DNA of 64,000 nt, from NCBI GenBank assembly GCA_029962745.1, contig CM057154.1, positions 25,445,651 through 25,509,650 of the forward strand. Reading direction: 5' to 3'. The stretch comes from Echinometra lucunter. Lineage: Eukaryota; Echinodermata; Echinoidea; Camarodonta; Echinometridae. This document shows, piece after piece, positions 32,815 through 44,470 of the stretch; positions within the stretch are counted from its first letter, which is position 1; each line of letters starts with the position of its first letter. The notes under the pieces are model-generated. The model ran no database searches. It was not told the origin of the DNA and saw only the letters and a list, made by a program, of their open reading frames with translations. Both the position numbers and the translations under genes were made by a program.

Positions 32815-33437
32815 AGCTCAATAGTCGGTTTGACAATTTACAAACCTAGAAAAGTTCTTTCCGATAAAGTTTTTTTCATTGATTTAGGTTCCTGTGTAGT
32901 TTATAAACCTTTTCACTGAGTTTGGTTGCCCAAACAGCAACCTTGAGCAATTTGCATGATTTGCATAAATCTGTATGAATACAGGATATGCAACCCAAAA
33001 TAACAGAATATGTAAATTGAACTACGTACTATTGTGTATGTGCGATGATACGGAACTTTAATAGCGTTGTCAATCTTGTGAATTCAACTTTGATGAAACG
33101 AAACGGGGTACACTGATGAGTGATACTTCCATAAAATAGTTTTGTAGGGATGTAGAATAGAGTTTAAACATATTTTCGCAATTACAGGTCAGGGTTTAGT
33201 ACGAAAAATCAAGGAAATGTCAACTTCGTTATCTAAATGATTGAAAACTTGGTCTTACATTCATCGAGAATGGTACTAACAACGGTATATATTCTTCGTT
33301 TAGGCCATCTTTAAAATAAGAAAGTTTACTGCAACCATATTCTAGTCGGACTGAAGTAGCGTTCACGCAAGAATCACATATCACTGGTTGAAACTATTTG
33401 GGCTCCACCATTTTAAGAAAATACAAAGTCTTATAAT

Positions 33438-33512
<75 letters not shown>

Positions 33513-34225
33513 TTATGCACGCTGTGACTGCAACAGTCGTAGCATGTTTAAAAAACACATATTTTTGAAATGTACAATTGAACTGGAAACCTTCCTTTGG
33601 TGTTATAGGGTGTTCAAATAACGTTGATTTAATCCATACGGCTAACATTACACGAAGAGGTACCCCAAAGAAACTAAAACAATACACATATACAAAGGCT
33701 GTCAACCTGCTTGCGCACATTAATACCGGTTCATTAAGAGCAGGCTTACTCTCATTCTAGGTGCAAGAAAAGTACACTCACAGTTGTTTACAGATATTAA
33801 GTTGATATCACCATGATTCTTAGTACAAAATCGTGATTCCTAATTGTAAAAATAAGACTGAAATGACTTCCATGTCCTACAAACCCCTAATTGGATGTGC
33901 ATCCATATCTGATTGTGTGTATTGAGGTTGTTTCGTTTTGATCAAAGGTTGACTTCACAAGATTGACAACGCTATAAAAGTTCCGTATCACCGCACATCA
34001 TGCACATACACAATTGGCACGTAGTTCAGTTTGAACGTTCTGTGTAAGTTGTCTTTGCACTGTAAAACCTACATGTATACGCATACAGATTTATGCGAAT
34101 TATGCAAATTGCTCAAGGTTGCTGTTTAGGCAACCAAGCTGAAAATGTTCATAAACTACATAGGAACCTAAATCAATGAAAAAACTTCAACGGAAAGAAC
34201 TTTCTAGATAGGACTGTCACATCGA
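32815..34225. mobile_element. Foldback element, ~400-bp imperfect inverted arms
   Basis: The left arm (about 32815-33220) and the right arm (about 33810-34220) are reverse complements with small indels. Matching blocks include 'ATTGATTTAGGTTCCTG' with its counterpart at about 34160, 'GCAACCTTGAGCAATTTGCA' with about 34112, and 'AGCGTTGTCAATCTTGTGAA' with about 33956. The centre (about 33220-33810) holds a long AT repeat. No protein is encoded. Confidence 0.8.
33441..33511. repeat. (AT)n microsatellite, ~70 bp
   Basis: About 35 AT units lie in the centre of the foldback element. The poly-IY frames on both strands are artefacts. Confidence 0.95.
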
Positions 34226-34338
34226 CTACAAAGCAATTGATTGAGAGATGTTTATGGTCTAGAAAAGAACTGTTGCATGTGGCGAGTATTTGTATCATCG
34301 TAAAGAAACTGACTCAGTTTAGCTGAAAATCACATACA

Positions 34339-34683
34339 TCACACACAGAATTGGGTATAAAACACTAAACAGAGGCGTGGTAGAATTGTTGGGTGCAATA
34401 GCACTTTGACTATTTCTCTTCCTATTTTCGAATATATGGGGATGATGTCCTCTGATGTATCAATATCCAATTCAGTTGCTTTGTACGGGAAATGATTTCC
34501 AACAATATTGTCATTTCCCAAAGTAATATGTGTGTAGAAGACATTTAACATCATTCCTTCTCGTATAAGTCGTACACGCATTATGTCCTTTGCATTGCAC
34601 GCTGACAGGAAGGAAATGTTATACGAAAAGAATAGACTTACGTTCATGATTTTGTAAAATTGCAAGTTATTCCGATTACTCAT
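34339..34683 (-). CDS. Unknown open frame in a dispersed repeat
   Basis: A 114-residue minus-strand frame with ordinary composition (contains SEDIIPIYSKIGREIVKVL) has no recognised domain. Its start region ('TGTAAAATTGCAAGTTATTC') is repeated at 38270-38290, so it belongs to the repeat family of 1-2560 and 37850-38950. It may be an old exon or transposon gene; expression is doubtful. Confidence 0.25.
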   Translation of the reverse strand: MSNRNNLQFYKIMNVSLFFSYNISFLSACNAKDIMRVRLIREGMMLNVFYTHITLGNDNIVGNHFPYKATELDIDTSEDIIPIYSKIGREIVKVLLHPTILPRLCLVFYTQFCV

Positions 34684-34699
34684 GAGTGTTTTTTCTAAT

Positions 34700-35040
34700 T
34701 GTTTTATTTCCTTCGTAGGCTAATACTGATTATATTGGTTGCGATGATAGGTTTCTTTTTCGATACGTTTTAGGACAAGAGTCAAACTAAAGTGGGGTTT
34801 GGAATTAGCGTACAACATGTACAACGTTTATGTTATTTTCCTACCATGATTCCTTCGCATTCTGAGTTGGCCTGAGTCAAAGTTTATTCAAGTGCAGAAT
34901 ACATCCACGATACACCCATTCATTTATTTTCATATGTTTACAATGTAGATAATTTAATTTGTAGAGGGAAATATCTAATTTGAGCTGACTTTCCCATCTT
35001 TCTGTTCATATTCAACATAAAATTTCTTTCATCTCTCTTC
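34700..35040. repeat. Copy of the window-start repeat family
   Basis: 'AAAGTGGGGTTTGGAA', 'CATTCTGAGTTGG' and 'AATATCTAATTTGAGCTGAC' occur in the same order as at 1090-1465 and 38390-38550. Confidence 0.6.
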
Positions 35041-35149
35041 TCTTTCTTTTCTTTTCATAGAAATGTTTTAATGTCAATATTGCTATGTATTGTTTTTTCT
35101 TTTTTCCTTTTAACTTCCAAAAGGAGGTTTCTATTCATCCCCTCTCTTC

Positions 35150-36312
35150 CAGTGGCGTAACAGCCGGGGGGCAGGGGGGCAGAGTGCCCCCTGAAGGATT
35201 TCAGCGGGAAAATCCACCAAACCACCGGAAAAAAATGAAAGGGAGGGAAAGGAAGAAAAAGGAAGGGAGAAAGGGAAAGGAAGAAGAAAAAAGGAAAAGA
35301 AAGAAGAAGAAAGGAAAAGAAAGAAGGAGAAGGGGAAAGAAAGAAGGAGAAAGGGAAAGGAAGGAGAACGGGAAAGAAAAAAGGAAAAGGGGGAGAAAGA
35401 AGAAGAGAGAGAGAGGGAAGAGAGGGAAAGGGGGAAAAGAAAAAAAGCAAAGGGAAACAAAAGAAATGAGGGAAAATTTAGTACCAAAACCCCGGAGTTT
35501 CCGGGTGCTCCACTCCCTGGACTCCCTGGCTTTCCCTGTAGACCCTCATCAGGGGCCCTAAGCCAGAACCCTGGGCCCCACCCGCTAAGGGCTTCGCAAC
35601 AAGCAACTCGCGGTGCAGGCTCACCTCCGCATATTCTATTTCTAGACTTAGATATCGGGAAATTTTCGGCTCTGCCCCATACCCCCCCACCCTCCCCCTA
35701 GGAAGCACTACCATCTCCCTAAAATGGAATCCTAGTTACGTCGCAGAAGATAGACTTAATTACCGACAACTAACAATCTAAAGGAATGTCGGAGCTTCCG
35801 CGCTTTGCGCGGGAGGGGGGAAACTCCCACCTCCCTGCACCCTCCCCTCTAGGGAGCACTACATTGGCGTATATTCCGTGGGCTGGGGGATCTATCACCC
35901 CCACTTTGGGAAGAGGGGGGATGGTGTGTACATGCAGACACACTTTTTAAGGAAGAAAATACATTTTAATTAATTAGTTAGTAAAAATTCTGAATATCTA
36001 TCATAAACAACCATCATATTTTAGAATTTCTATTTGAAAATGCTACTGAAAACAAAAAAGTGGTTATTTTTGGCTCGCTCGCTTCGCTCGCTCGCAAAAT
36101 AGATATCAAAATGTGTGTGAGAGGGAAAAAAAAATCGTTAACATTTTTTTTCATCCCCCACTCCTCAAATTGCATTTACGCCGGTGAGGCACTACCGTCC
36201 TCCTAAAATGCAGTCGTAAGCTACGCCACAGGTTCTAGACATAGACTAGTTACCGGGAAATTTTGGGCTCTGCCCCCCCCCCCCCTGATAACAGGTACCT
36301 GTTACGCCCCTG
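35150..36312. mobile_element. 1.16-kb hAT-like element with perfect 8-bp TSD
   Basis: The element begins 'CAGTGGCGTAACAG' and ends 'CTGTTACGCCCCTG'. These are TIRs with one change in 14 bp. The target duplication CTCTCTTC is present at 35142-35149 and 36313-36320. Inside are a long purine tract (35225-35470), repeated 'GCACTAC' and 'CGTAGCTTACG'-type ends of related elements, and 'GGCTCGCTCGCTTCGCTCGC' at 36072. There is no transposase, so it is non-autonomous. Confidence 0.8.
35225..35470. repeat. ~245-bp homopurine (GGAAA-type) tract
   Basis: Almost every base on the plus strand is A or G. Open frames on either strand (KKERKEK or FSFFL type) are low-complexity artefacts. Confidence 0.9.
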
Positions 36313-36320
36313 CTCTCTTC

Positions 36321-36750
36321 GGGGTATAATAATATACAAGAAACAGAACAACAACAACAACAAAGAAAACTTTACAGTAGCATATACATGTACATTAAAA
36401 AAAAAAAGTTACAGTGTTTGTCCATTTCCTATATAGTTAAGCCATTTTACTAGGAATTGGCCTGTTATGTTATTTTGTTTTGCTATCCGCTTCTCAAAGG
36501 AAAAATCAAACTCGACTAATTGTCATGATTGTATAAAAAGTCTAAACTGTGTTGTTTTTTTTTCTATATCTACTGTCGTATATTATTTTTTTCATTAAAA
36601 TCATGCAGTGGTTCAAGAAAAAATTCGGTCTGTTTTGTTTAAAGCCCAAAAGTATATGCTTGATATCTAAGCTTAAACAGATGTTAGTAAAATTTGCTTT
36701 ACTAATCTATAAGAAATGACCATAAAGGTCTTTCATATTCACATTAAAAA
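36321..36750. other. AT-rich sequence, no gene seen
   Basis: Contains (ACA)n at 36344-36361 and poly-A/T runs. I see no conserved frame or element boundaries. Confidence 0.5.
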
Positions 36751-36754
36751 ATAT

Positions 36755-37590
36755 TCATTGCTTCGGAAACTTTTCACAAAAGGTACATAGCTCAGAGTCA
36801 ACCAGTTTCATTTTATGTAATCTATAAATAGTAAGAAGACAGCTTGTGTTAATTTTATATTGGAATATTCTTGTTCCAACTTCAGTAGATGATACAAAAG
36901 GTGATATATAGATATCTTTCCAATCAGTATTTGTAATATTCATTTCGCTAGAAAACTTCCTTTGCGAAGTGGGATTTACAAAAATCCTTTTCACTAAAAT
37001 ACGATAAAATGTCTTGGAAGTCATGTATTCTAGTGGTAACTCTAAATCATTTTAATCAGTATAAAACCTTTGGGTATGCATTTCCTCCTAACAAAACCTT
37101 GTCTGAGTTTCTGTTTACAAACTGAAGGTATGGCATGAACTATACTCCTCCATAACATCATAAAATTAGGGGGAACTCCTCTTTCAACACATACATCAAA
37201 CGAAATTATGGTCCCGTCATTATTGTAATAGATCACTAATTAGATTTATACTCCTTATTCATAAAATACATGTAGTAGCGTCTGCGTGTATTCGATTATC
37301 TTTACCTCCGTATTTTTTAACAAATATACCTTTTATACTATCATTATTTCGAATAGACCAGGATAATGTTTCGACAGCTAAAATAAATAAATGGGAGCTT
37401 AATGGATCTCCCTGTCGAACCCCACTCCCAATCGGGAAATAAGAAGATGTTTTTCCATTGTTCATTATGCAACTGCTTATATTTGTGTAGAGAGTTCCGA
37501 CATGATTAATAAAATTTGTTCCAAAGTGGAAACGGTTCAAAGTTTTAAATAGAAAATCCCACTCTAACGAATCGAACGCTTTTTCAGAGT
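36755..37590 (-). pseudogene. L1/Tx1-like LINE remnant, reverse transcriptase part
   Basis: Minus-strand frames give RT motif A 'EKAFDSLEWDFLF' (about 37585-37547), then 'GSGVRQGDPLSSHLFILAVE' (about 37440-37370), then a mutated catalytic box HADA in place of YADD (about 37280). A C-terminal piece at 37024-36755 ends 'KMKLVDSELCTFC', which is typical of L1-type ORF2. The pieces are in three frames with sequence missing between, and the catalytic Asp pair is lost. It is dead. Confidence 0.8.
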
Positions 37591-37735
37591 AAGGTTCGTT
37601 AGTCCGAAAATAGCTAACTAACTAACGAACCTTATATATTTTTTTTCGGACTAACAAACCTTCGGAATAACGAACCCTATTTTGTTTTCGGACTAATGAA
37701 CCTTCGGAATAACTATACTTACTGCTATATATTGT
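37588..37735. repeat. Short inverted/tandem repeat, GGTTCGTTAGTCCGAA type
   Basis: 'GGTTCGTTAGTCCGAAAA' and its reverse complement forms ('TTCGGACTAACAAACC', 'TTCGGACTAATGAACC') alternate four times, with 'CCTTCGGAATAACGAACC' between. It looks like a MITE made of short inverted units. Confidence 0.6.
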
Positions 37736-37849
37736 TGATAGGTCTAAGTGATGAAATTATACTGAGATTCAGGAATTCACTATCAGACATGTCATATGAC
37801 ACCTTTTGACAATCGTATATGAGCAAAGCTTTCACATCCTATCAACATA

Positions 37850-38955
37850 TTGAAAGTTGAAGCACTATACTGCACCGATCTGGGTTCTGTTTCGTCCACT
37901 CATTATAATCGTGACTGCATGTTCTATGCCAAATCTTAGATCAGTGGATGCTCTCATAAGTGGATCCCTCATAATCTATTATTGAATCTGTTCGTCATTG
38001 CCATTATTCTTCAAAATATGTTGCTTCATTGGTCTTAGTAAGGATGTCCATAATGACATGAATGAGACACCATCATGATGCTGAATAAGCAGAATATATT
38101 TCATTTCGACATGGAATCTTCTTTTTTTTTCCTTTTTCTTTTTTTTTTTCTTTTTGATGTTGCTATTCACGTGATTCAACCTGTCTCGTCACACTACCAG
38201 ATTCAAGAGCTGATAGGAAGGGAATGTTAAATGAATAGAATAGACTCTACTTTCATGATTTTGTAAAATTGCAAGTTATTCCGATTATGTACTCATGAGT
38301 GATTTGTTAAAAATTCCTTTGTAATACTGATTATATGTGTTATGATGATAGGTTTCTTTCTCGATACGTTTTCTGACAAAGGTCAAATTAAAGTGGGGTT
38401 TGGAAATAGCCTACAATGTTTATGTTATTTTCCTGGCATGATTCCTTTGCATTCTGAGTTGGTCTTATTCGAAATTTATTGACGATACGCCAAGAATTAT
38501 CATGATGTAGATAAATTAGTTTGTAGAGGAAAATATCTAATTTGAGCTCACTTTCCCATCTTTAATGTGGGCCCCCAATAAAGGTTTGAGGTGGGCCCCC
38601 AAGGGTGTTTGCCCCAGGTCCCCCCCCCCAAAGATGGGACCCTTCCGACGTGCCTGTACCCATAAACCATTTCTGCTGAGAACAGGTTTGTTTAAGCATA
38701 TTCAAACTGTGTGCAAATGACCATGCACAACGGGGTTTTTTAATACAAGTCACATACCTCAAACGTGCTGACAACAATATCTGTAATAACAAAGGAATAA
38801 TGGGAATAGGAATAGAGGTAATTGTTTTTATATCTAGATTCTACATCTGTGTAGTTTAAGTGCATTCATTCATTCTTCTGCTTTTCTCATGCAGTTTACA
38901 TTTTTAAGTGACGATATAGGTCTCTCCATCTTTTTAAGATGGCAAGTATGATATA
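37850..38955. repeat. Copy of the window-start repeat family
   Basis: The blocks seen at 640-940, 1090-1740 and 2290-2560 recur in the same order, including 'GCACCGATCTGGGTTCTG' (37872) and the 'GTGGGCCCCC' poly-C end (38563-38660). No intact gene is seen. Confidence 0.65.
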
Positions 38956-38960
38956 TATTT

Positions 38961-39300
38961 CGGTGACAGCCCACTTAACCGAAGGCCCGCGAGACCGAGG
39001 GCCCGTGAGACTGAAGGCCCGCGAGACCGAAGGCCCGCGTATCTTATTTTCCTTCATCACGTGCCGCGGTCGAGTTGTTTAAGGCGCCTTGTTGCAGCGG
39101 CGTTACAGGGCCTGTTATCAGAGGGGGAGGGGGGCATAGCCAAATATTTCCCGGTAACTCCGTCTAGAATTAGTGGCCTAGCTAGGATTTCAGTTTAGGG
39201 GGACGTTAGTGAGCACGGGAAGCACGCTCCCAAGGGGGGTGCAGGGAGGGGGGAATGTCCCCCGCGAGAAGTGCGGAAGCTCCGCACTGTTTGGGGGCTT
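38961..39300. repeat. Fragments of two transposon ends
   Basis: At 38961-39060 there is one end of the element seen complete at 41549-41827 ('GACAGCCCACTTAACCGAAG' and repeated 'CCGAAGGCCCGCG'). At 39100-39290 there is an end like that of the hAT-like element at 35150-36312 ('ACAGGGCCTGTTATCAG', 'TTTCCCGGTAACTC'). Confidence 0.55.
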
Positions 39301-40330
39301 CTGGCGGACACAACCCACTGGTGACAATGTCTGGCAGGGGACATCCACTGTGCAGGGGAATATGCTTGACAATTTATATTAGGTTTCATGGGGGAAACTT
39401 TTTTAGATATTTAAGCTTATTGTCTCAAAGTTATCATTTTTATCTGTGCATTGATGAATGGGCGTTTTTCCCCTTGGTTTGGGGGCTTCTGGCGGACACA
39501 GCCCATGGCTGACAATGTCTGGCAGGGGACATCCACTATGCAGGAGAATATGCTTGACAATTTCCACTAGATTTCATGGGGGTAACTAGTTTTGATATTT
39601 TAGCTTATTACATGTATTGTCTCAAACTTATCATTTTTATCTGTGCATTGATGAATGGGCGTTTTTTCCCCTTGGTTTGGGGGCTTCTAGCGGACACAAC
39701 CCACCGCTGACAATGTCTGACAGGGGTCATCCACTATGTAGAGTAACGATTTTGACTATTTCCGCTAGGTTTCATGGGGGTAACTTGTTTTGAAATTATA
39801 GTCCATTGTATTAAAGTTTACAATGTTTTATTGAGCGGTAATAGTGAAGCATTTTAACTTTATTTGGGGGCGTCTAGCGGGCACAACCCACCACTGAAAA
39901 TGTCTGGAGGGATCATTCATCACATAGGGGTCTTGCTTAACAATTTCCACCAGGTTTTAAGGGGTCTATTTGTTTTTCATATCGAGCTCATTGTCTGAAA
40001 TTATTATTTTCCTATTGTACAGAAAGGAATGGGCGTTTGGATATTTGGGGGTTTCTTGCGGGCACAACTCACCACCTAAAATGTCTGGCATTGGTCATTT
40101 ATGATTCAGGGGGTCATGCTATCCAATTTCCACTAGTTTTCATGAAGGTATTTTTTTCGCTATTCTAGCTCAATTTTTGGACCTATTTTGGGGCCCCTCC
40201 TGACCGCCCCCACCACATAGAGCACGGTAGACGTGCATTTCCTACCATAGTTTTGTTCGTAGATTACGGCTATGGCCATAATGTTTTCACTAAGCTAACC
40301 CCCTCTGGCTCCCGGTCTATATATAAAGCA
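39285..40330. repeat. Satellite-like array, second locus, opposite orientation
   Basis: About five units of the ~195-bp repeat occur ('TTCTGGCGGACACAACCCAC' or variants near 39297, 39488, 39685, 39880 and 40065). The unit order and the outer diverged units match the reverse complement of 3310-5870. Both end in the same edge sequence ('GGGGTTAGCTTAG...' near 3331; reverse complement near 40300). Confidence 0.8.
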
Positions 40331-41187
40331 CAGCAACAAAGTAAATGACTGAATACTATTATGTATTATCAACGGCGCCAAGATAGAGTACAGTGCTTAC
40401 CTGATTATAGTGCATGCATCCTTTACGTAACATACACTCCTTAATCCTTATAGGCCCACGCATACACTGCATGCATAGCGCATCGATCGCATAAGCGCAA
40501 TGAATGATGGGATAGATAAAACCGATTTTTCTAATCGCGATTCCGTTCACGCACAACGCACAGCAAATAATTGCGATTATTTTGAAAAATCGCACTTCTA
40601 ACTGCGAGTTGAAGAATTGCGATTATTATTGAGATTATTCCGTCCACACACAAAATAAAATCTAAATTCTAAACGCGATAAGAAAATCAATTTTTGAATC
40701 TCACTTTTTGTGTGTTTCCTAGACTGATTCCTCTGTAACGTGTCTGTACGGTGAGTTATTATGAATGTGACATTTGTCAGATATGTATTAGATCTGATAC
40801 ACAGTGTTTTGTTCTTTCGTATACAGACTCCAAAATATCAGCAAGCAAACGCCCAGTTCTCTGCTTTGTAATGGTTTGGCATCAATTCCTTGGCATCTTC
40901 CGGAGAAGAAGAAAACAATAAAGCAAACACCAAATCCAAAAATAACAGATATAAACAAAACAAAACGAAACAAAATCTTTTAATGGCAACCAAAAGAGAA
41001 TTAGGGCTTTCGAGAGGTGTTGAACGATGTGAAAGGGGAAGGCGGTGATGATTATACTTGAATATTTTTGTCGGGGGGGGGGGGGGAGACTTAACATACA
41101 ACCATGTATAAAATTGTGAGATGAATCTTTGAAAGATAATAGATGGAAAAGTTTGCCTATTTACTTCCACCTTTCTTAGTAGACGAG
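40331..41187. other. No gene seen
   Basis: Short frames at 40359-40595 and 40838-41170 lack domains. A G run is present at 41074-41087. Sequence around 40550-40720 partly resembles 3120-3240 in reverse. Confidence 0.4.
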
Positions 41188-41460
41188 GTTTCTACATATG
41201 AAGAGCTTGTTTGCAAAAGGGGCTAGATCCATTTTAATAAATATTGAGTAATTGATATTAGAACATTGTTCACCTATGTTGGAGTCATTTGAACAAATTA
41301 AATTACCAAGCTAAATTTTCAGAGCACTCATGAAAATGTGCTCTTTCTAATTTCACCTTTCCATAGACACCTGTACAAAACCTGGCACACAAATGCGTTT
41401 TTCTCTATGAAAAAGTGGATCTAACCCTTTTTGCAAACAAACTCTTCATATGTAGAAAAA
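41188..41460. mobile_element. 273-bp MITE with ~48-bp TIRs
   Basis: 'TTCTACATATGAAGAGCTTG' at the left and its reverse complement 'CTCTTCATATGTAGAA' at the right bracket the element, with similarity extending through 'GCAAAAGGGGCTAGATCCA'. Copy C ends inside the same right terminus at 64000. No target duplication is obvious. Confidence 0.75.
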
Positions 41461-41548
41461 TAACTATATATGAGAGAGGGAGGGAAGCAGCCAAGGAAAT
41501 TTCATTTTTATAGCTTTTGGCTTATCATTATTGGCCTATATACATAAC

Positions 41549-41827
41549 GGTGACAACCCACTTCACCGAAGGCCCGCGAGACCGAAGGTCCGCGAGGTCG
41601 AGAATAGCAAATTGTAATCTATAATATCACACCGCTCTGACCAATTCCTGTGCCAGAAGGAAGTTTAATAATAATTAAGGGGCAACGAGGACTAAACATG
41701 CTAAAGGAGACATAATTATTTCATATACCGATAGCGCGTTATTTGTGATGAAGGAAAATACGATACGAGAAAAGTCGGCCTCGCGGGCCTTCGGTCTCGC
41801 GGGCCTTCGGTCAAGTGGGCGGACCCC
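41549..41827. mobile_element. 279-bp TIR element with perfect 8-bp TSD, copy B only
   Basis: The left end is 'GGTGACAACCCACTTCACCG' and the right end is the reverse complement of 'GGGGTCCGCCCACTTGACCG'. Both ends carry repeated 'ACCGAAGGCCCGCGAG'. The TSD TACATAAC flanks it at 41541-41548 and 41828-41835; copy C has the empty site near 63890-63905. No coding capacity. Confidence 0.85.
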
Positions 41828-42235
41828 TACATAACTGCACTGGGAACCGTATTCATTCGTTATAATGCGAAAGTTTATTGCACGTGCTTTTCCTAATTTT
41901 CCTATAATCAGGTGATAATCATCATGACAATTGGGACGCGTGGGCCTGGGCGCTTGAGCTGAATCAAATTATAACGGGAATTAAGAAAGCGGATGTAGCG
42001 AAGGATGAAAATATAGATTCATTTGCATGGATAATGCCCAAAATATCACACAGATTTGATACAGTAAAAAATGTACGTGGATGAACATTGTAAAAACGAT
42101 GGTGTGAAAAAACTTGGGCTTGTAACATGAGTAGCTCACCACAAACATTCCACACGAGTGTGCACATTCCTCTTCGTAAGCCCCCCCCCCCCCCTGCACA
42201 ACCAATCAAGTGTGGCGCACGTTAACAAGAAATGT

Positions 42236-44470
42236 CTGAATATTATTGTCCTCGTACGTAAGGAAGAACGTATAACTAATAGGAAGTTAGCAAAATTGAA
42301 CTAATTCGATCTATTACTCGACCTTAGTATCCCATCGGATACGCTGCAGAATCTTTTTATTAACAAAATTACTTAATTAGTTAATTGTGTTTGCATAATT
42401 ATGCAAAACATCAAACGTGAATATCATTTTTTTCCATCTATTGTTCTGTTATTCTACTAAGTTCTTAAATCATTTAGATATAATCCCGAAACTTATTTTC
42501 CCATTAATCTCACAAAGAATATAATGAACACGATCCCATGTTACATTTCTTACCCAGAAGGCGCAATTTATATTTACTTGTTGAAATTGTCAAACATAAT
42601 ATTTCACAGTGCATGTGAAGCAGCCAAAGCTTTGACACGGAGAGGGAACTGGGCGTTTGTTTGCTGCTATACACGTATGTTTGCACCGCTCACTTCGTGA
42701 GAGGAGCCATATTGAAATGTAAATAAGAGAATCACTGAACTGGTTCAATGAACAATGCCGGGATAGAGTACTTCTATAATTACCTCCTCCCGTGCGTTAA
42801 TGAGCAAAAACACCCCTCAAAATATGGTTTTCCCAATGAGCGCACCTGGGAATATGAAACACAAATGAATATTTATGAGAATGCATGAATCAAGCTCTTT
42901 CATTAAAGTGTACTTATTTTCAATGAATATGATCAGAAGTTACTTTAATTCTCGAAAAGAAATAGTTTTTACACATTTTGAATAATCATGAATAATTTGT
43001 ATTCCATACTTATTTCTCATTTGCTTTGTCTCCTGCGATTTTTAAAGCGATACTGACTTTATACAGCAGTAATGGGATATGTATTTTGTCTATTTTCATC
43101 ACTTCCGCGAGGAGGGTATCCCCCTCCCACGGTAAAGGAATTTTTCATAAAGAAAAAAAATCATGTGCGAAAGTCGCATCTTAAGAACACTTTTAGAGGA
43201 AAAGCTCTAACTTAACCAGTGTTTGGAAAACATATCGGGAGTGGGCCGTTTTTGAGAAAACTTAAATATAATTATACCAAGGTTGATGAATTCGTACTTT
43301 AGTCCAATTTCACAACGCAAGAGGGCAGCAGTTCGACATACTGCGGTGGGCGCTCCAACTTTTATAGTACACAAGTCAATAGCGCGTTATGTACATTCGT
43401 TCGATTTTTTGTCTATTTTGACCAATATATGCAGATTTCTTTTAATATTTGCAATGACAAATTGTCAGGGAAGTTCAGGTCGCAGCTGTGCGGTGTTCGA
43501 ATGCCACAAGAATTAGAGAAAGTTTAAAAATTTGAAGCTAACTGAGTGCGAAATTCACTCGCTTTTGACTCATGAAGCCTGTTTGTGTGAGAAGCCATAC
43601 TCCCTACACAGGTTTCCGTAAACAATGCGAAGGAATCCGTCGCCAGTGGGTAAAAATATCAACAGAAAGGAATTTGAAGTCAAGAAACATTATCATTATG
43701 TACTTTGGTGTAAAATTTAATGAGTGAAAACATGACTTTGTAAACAGGGTAAGATTGAGGGCTCCCGTTTACTACGGCTTCTATGCTGCAATCGAACTTA
43801 TACTGACAAAAGTCACAAAACTAAGTTGAAAAACTATCGAAAGTACAAAAATACATCATACCTTCATCTGTCAGATATGGCCATTGTCTTACCTCATGTA
43901 CCCATGTATCCATGCTTTATTTTATTGATCTAGAATAAAGCAATTGGAACAATATTAGGGCATATCTCGTATCTTACATTCATTTTGTACACAGAGGCAA
44001 TCGCGGTCAGCGCGCTTGCCCACCGCAGCAATGGCGTCGCCGATAGAGGGCCAAATACATAAATCGGAGGTGAAATTGGGCTATATTCAAGATACGGTCG
44101 GCGTCATTTCATTACAAATATTCACTTTCGACGATGCAGTCCGTCAAATTCAAACACATTGTACTGATAATCTCGGTAGAACTCTAAGTTCGCGCTTAAT
44201 CATGATTAAAGTCTTGAAGTAAGGTGATGGACGCTTCTTACAATAAAATATGGTGTGCTACTAGCTATTTATATACATGGCATTGAAACCAGAAAAAAAA
44301 TTTGAAAGCCCGCTCTATATTGAAGGTGATCTGAAGAGTTAAAAAAAAAAATCACAGAACTGAAATATTAAACAGGGGGCGCGCGCCCTGGGCGCCCCTG
44401 CCTGGATCCGCCTACAGGCAAGCCATAGGCACATATTCGTACTAAAAATTACATGATAGTCTACATGTAG
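42236..44470. other. Copy B segment, no gene identified
   Basis: Contains two blocks missing from copy C (about 42262-42690 and 43303-44085). Short frames at 43283-43516 and 44016-44222 have ordinary composition but no recognised domain and no support from the C copy. Confidence 0.4.

Noticed and set aside
33388..33720. Poly-IY frames on both strands
   Set aside because: They are produced by the (AT)n microsatellite.
35055..35561. Open frames of 118-158 residues on both strands (KKERK... and FSFFL...)
   Set aside because: They are translations of the homopurine/homopyrimidine tract and have no real composition or conserved start.
36755..37540. An active L1-like element
   Set aside because: The catalytic YADD is HADA, the frame is broken twice and parts are missing, so it is annotated as a remnant.
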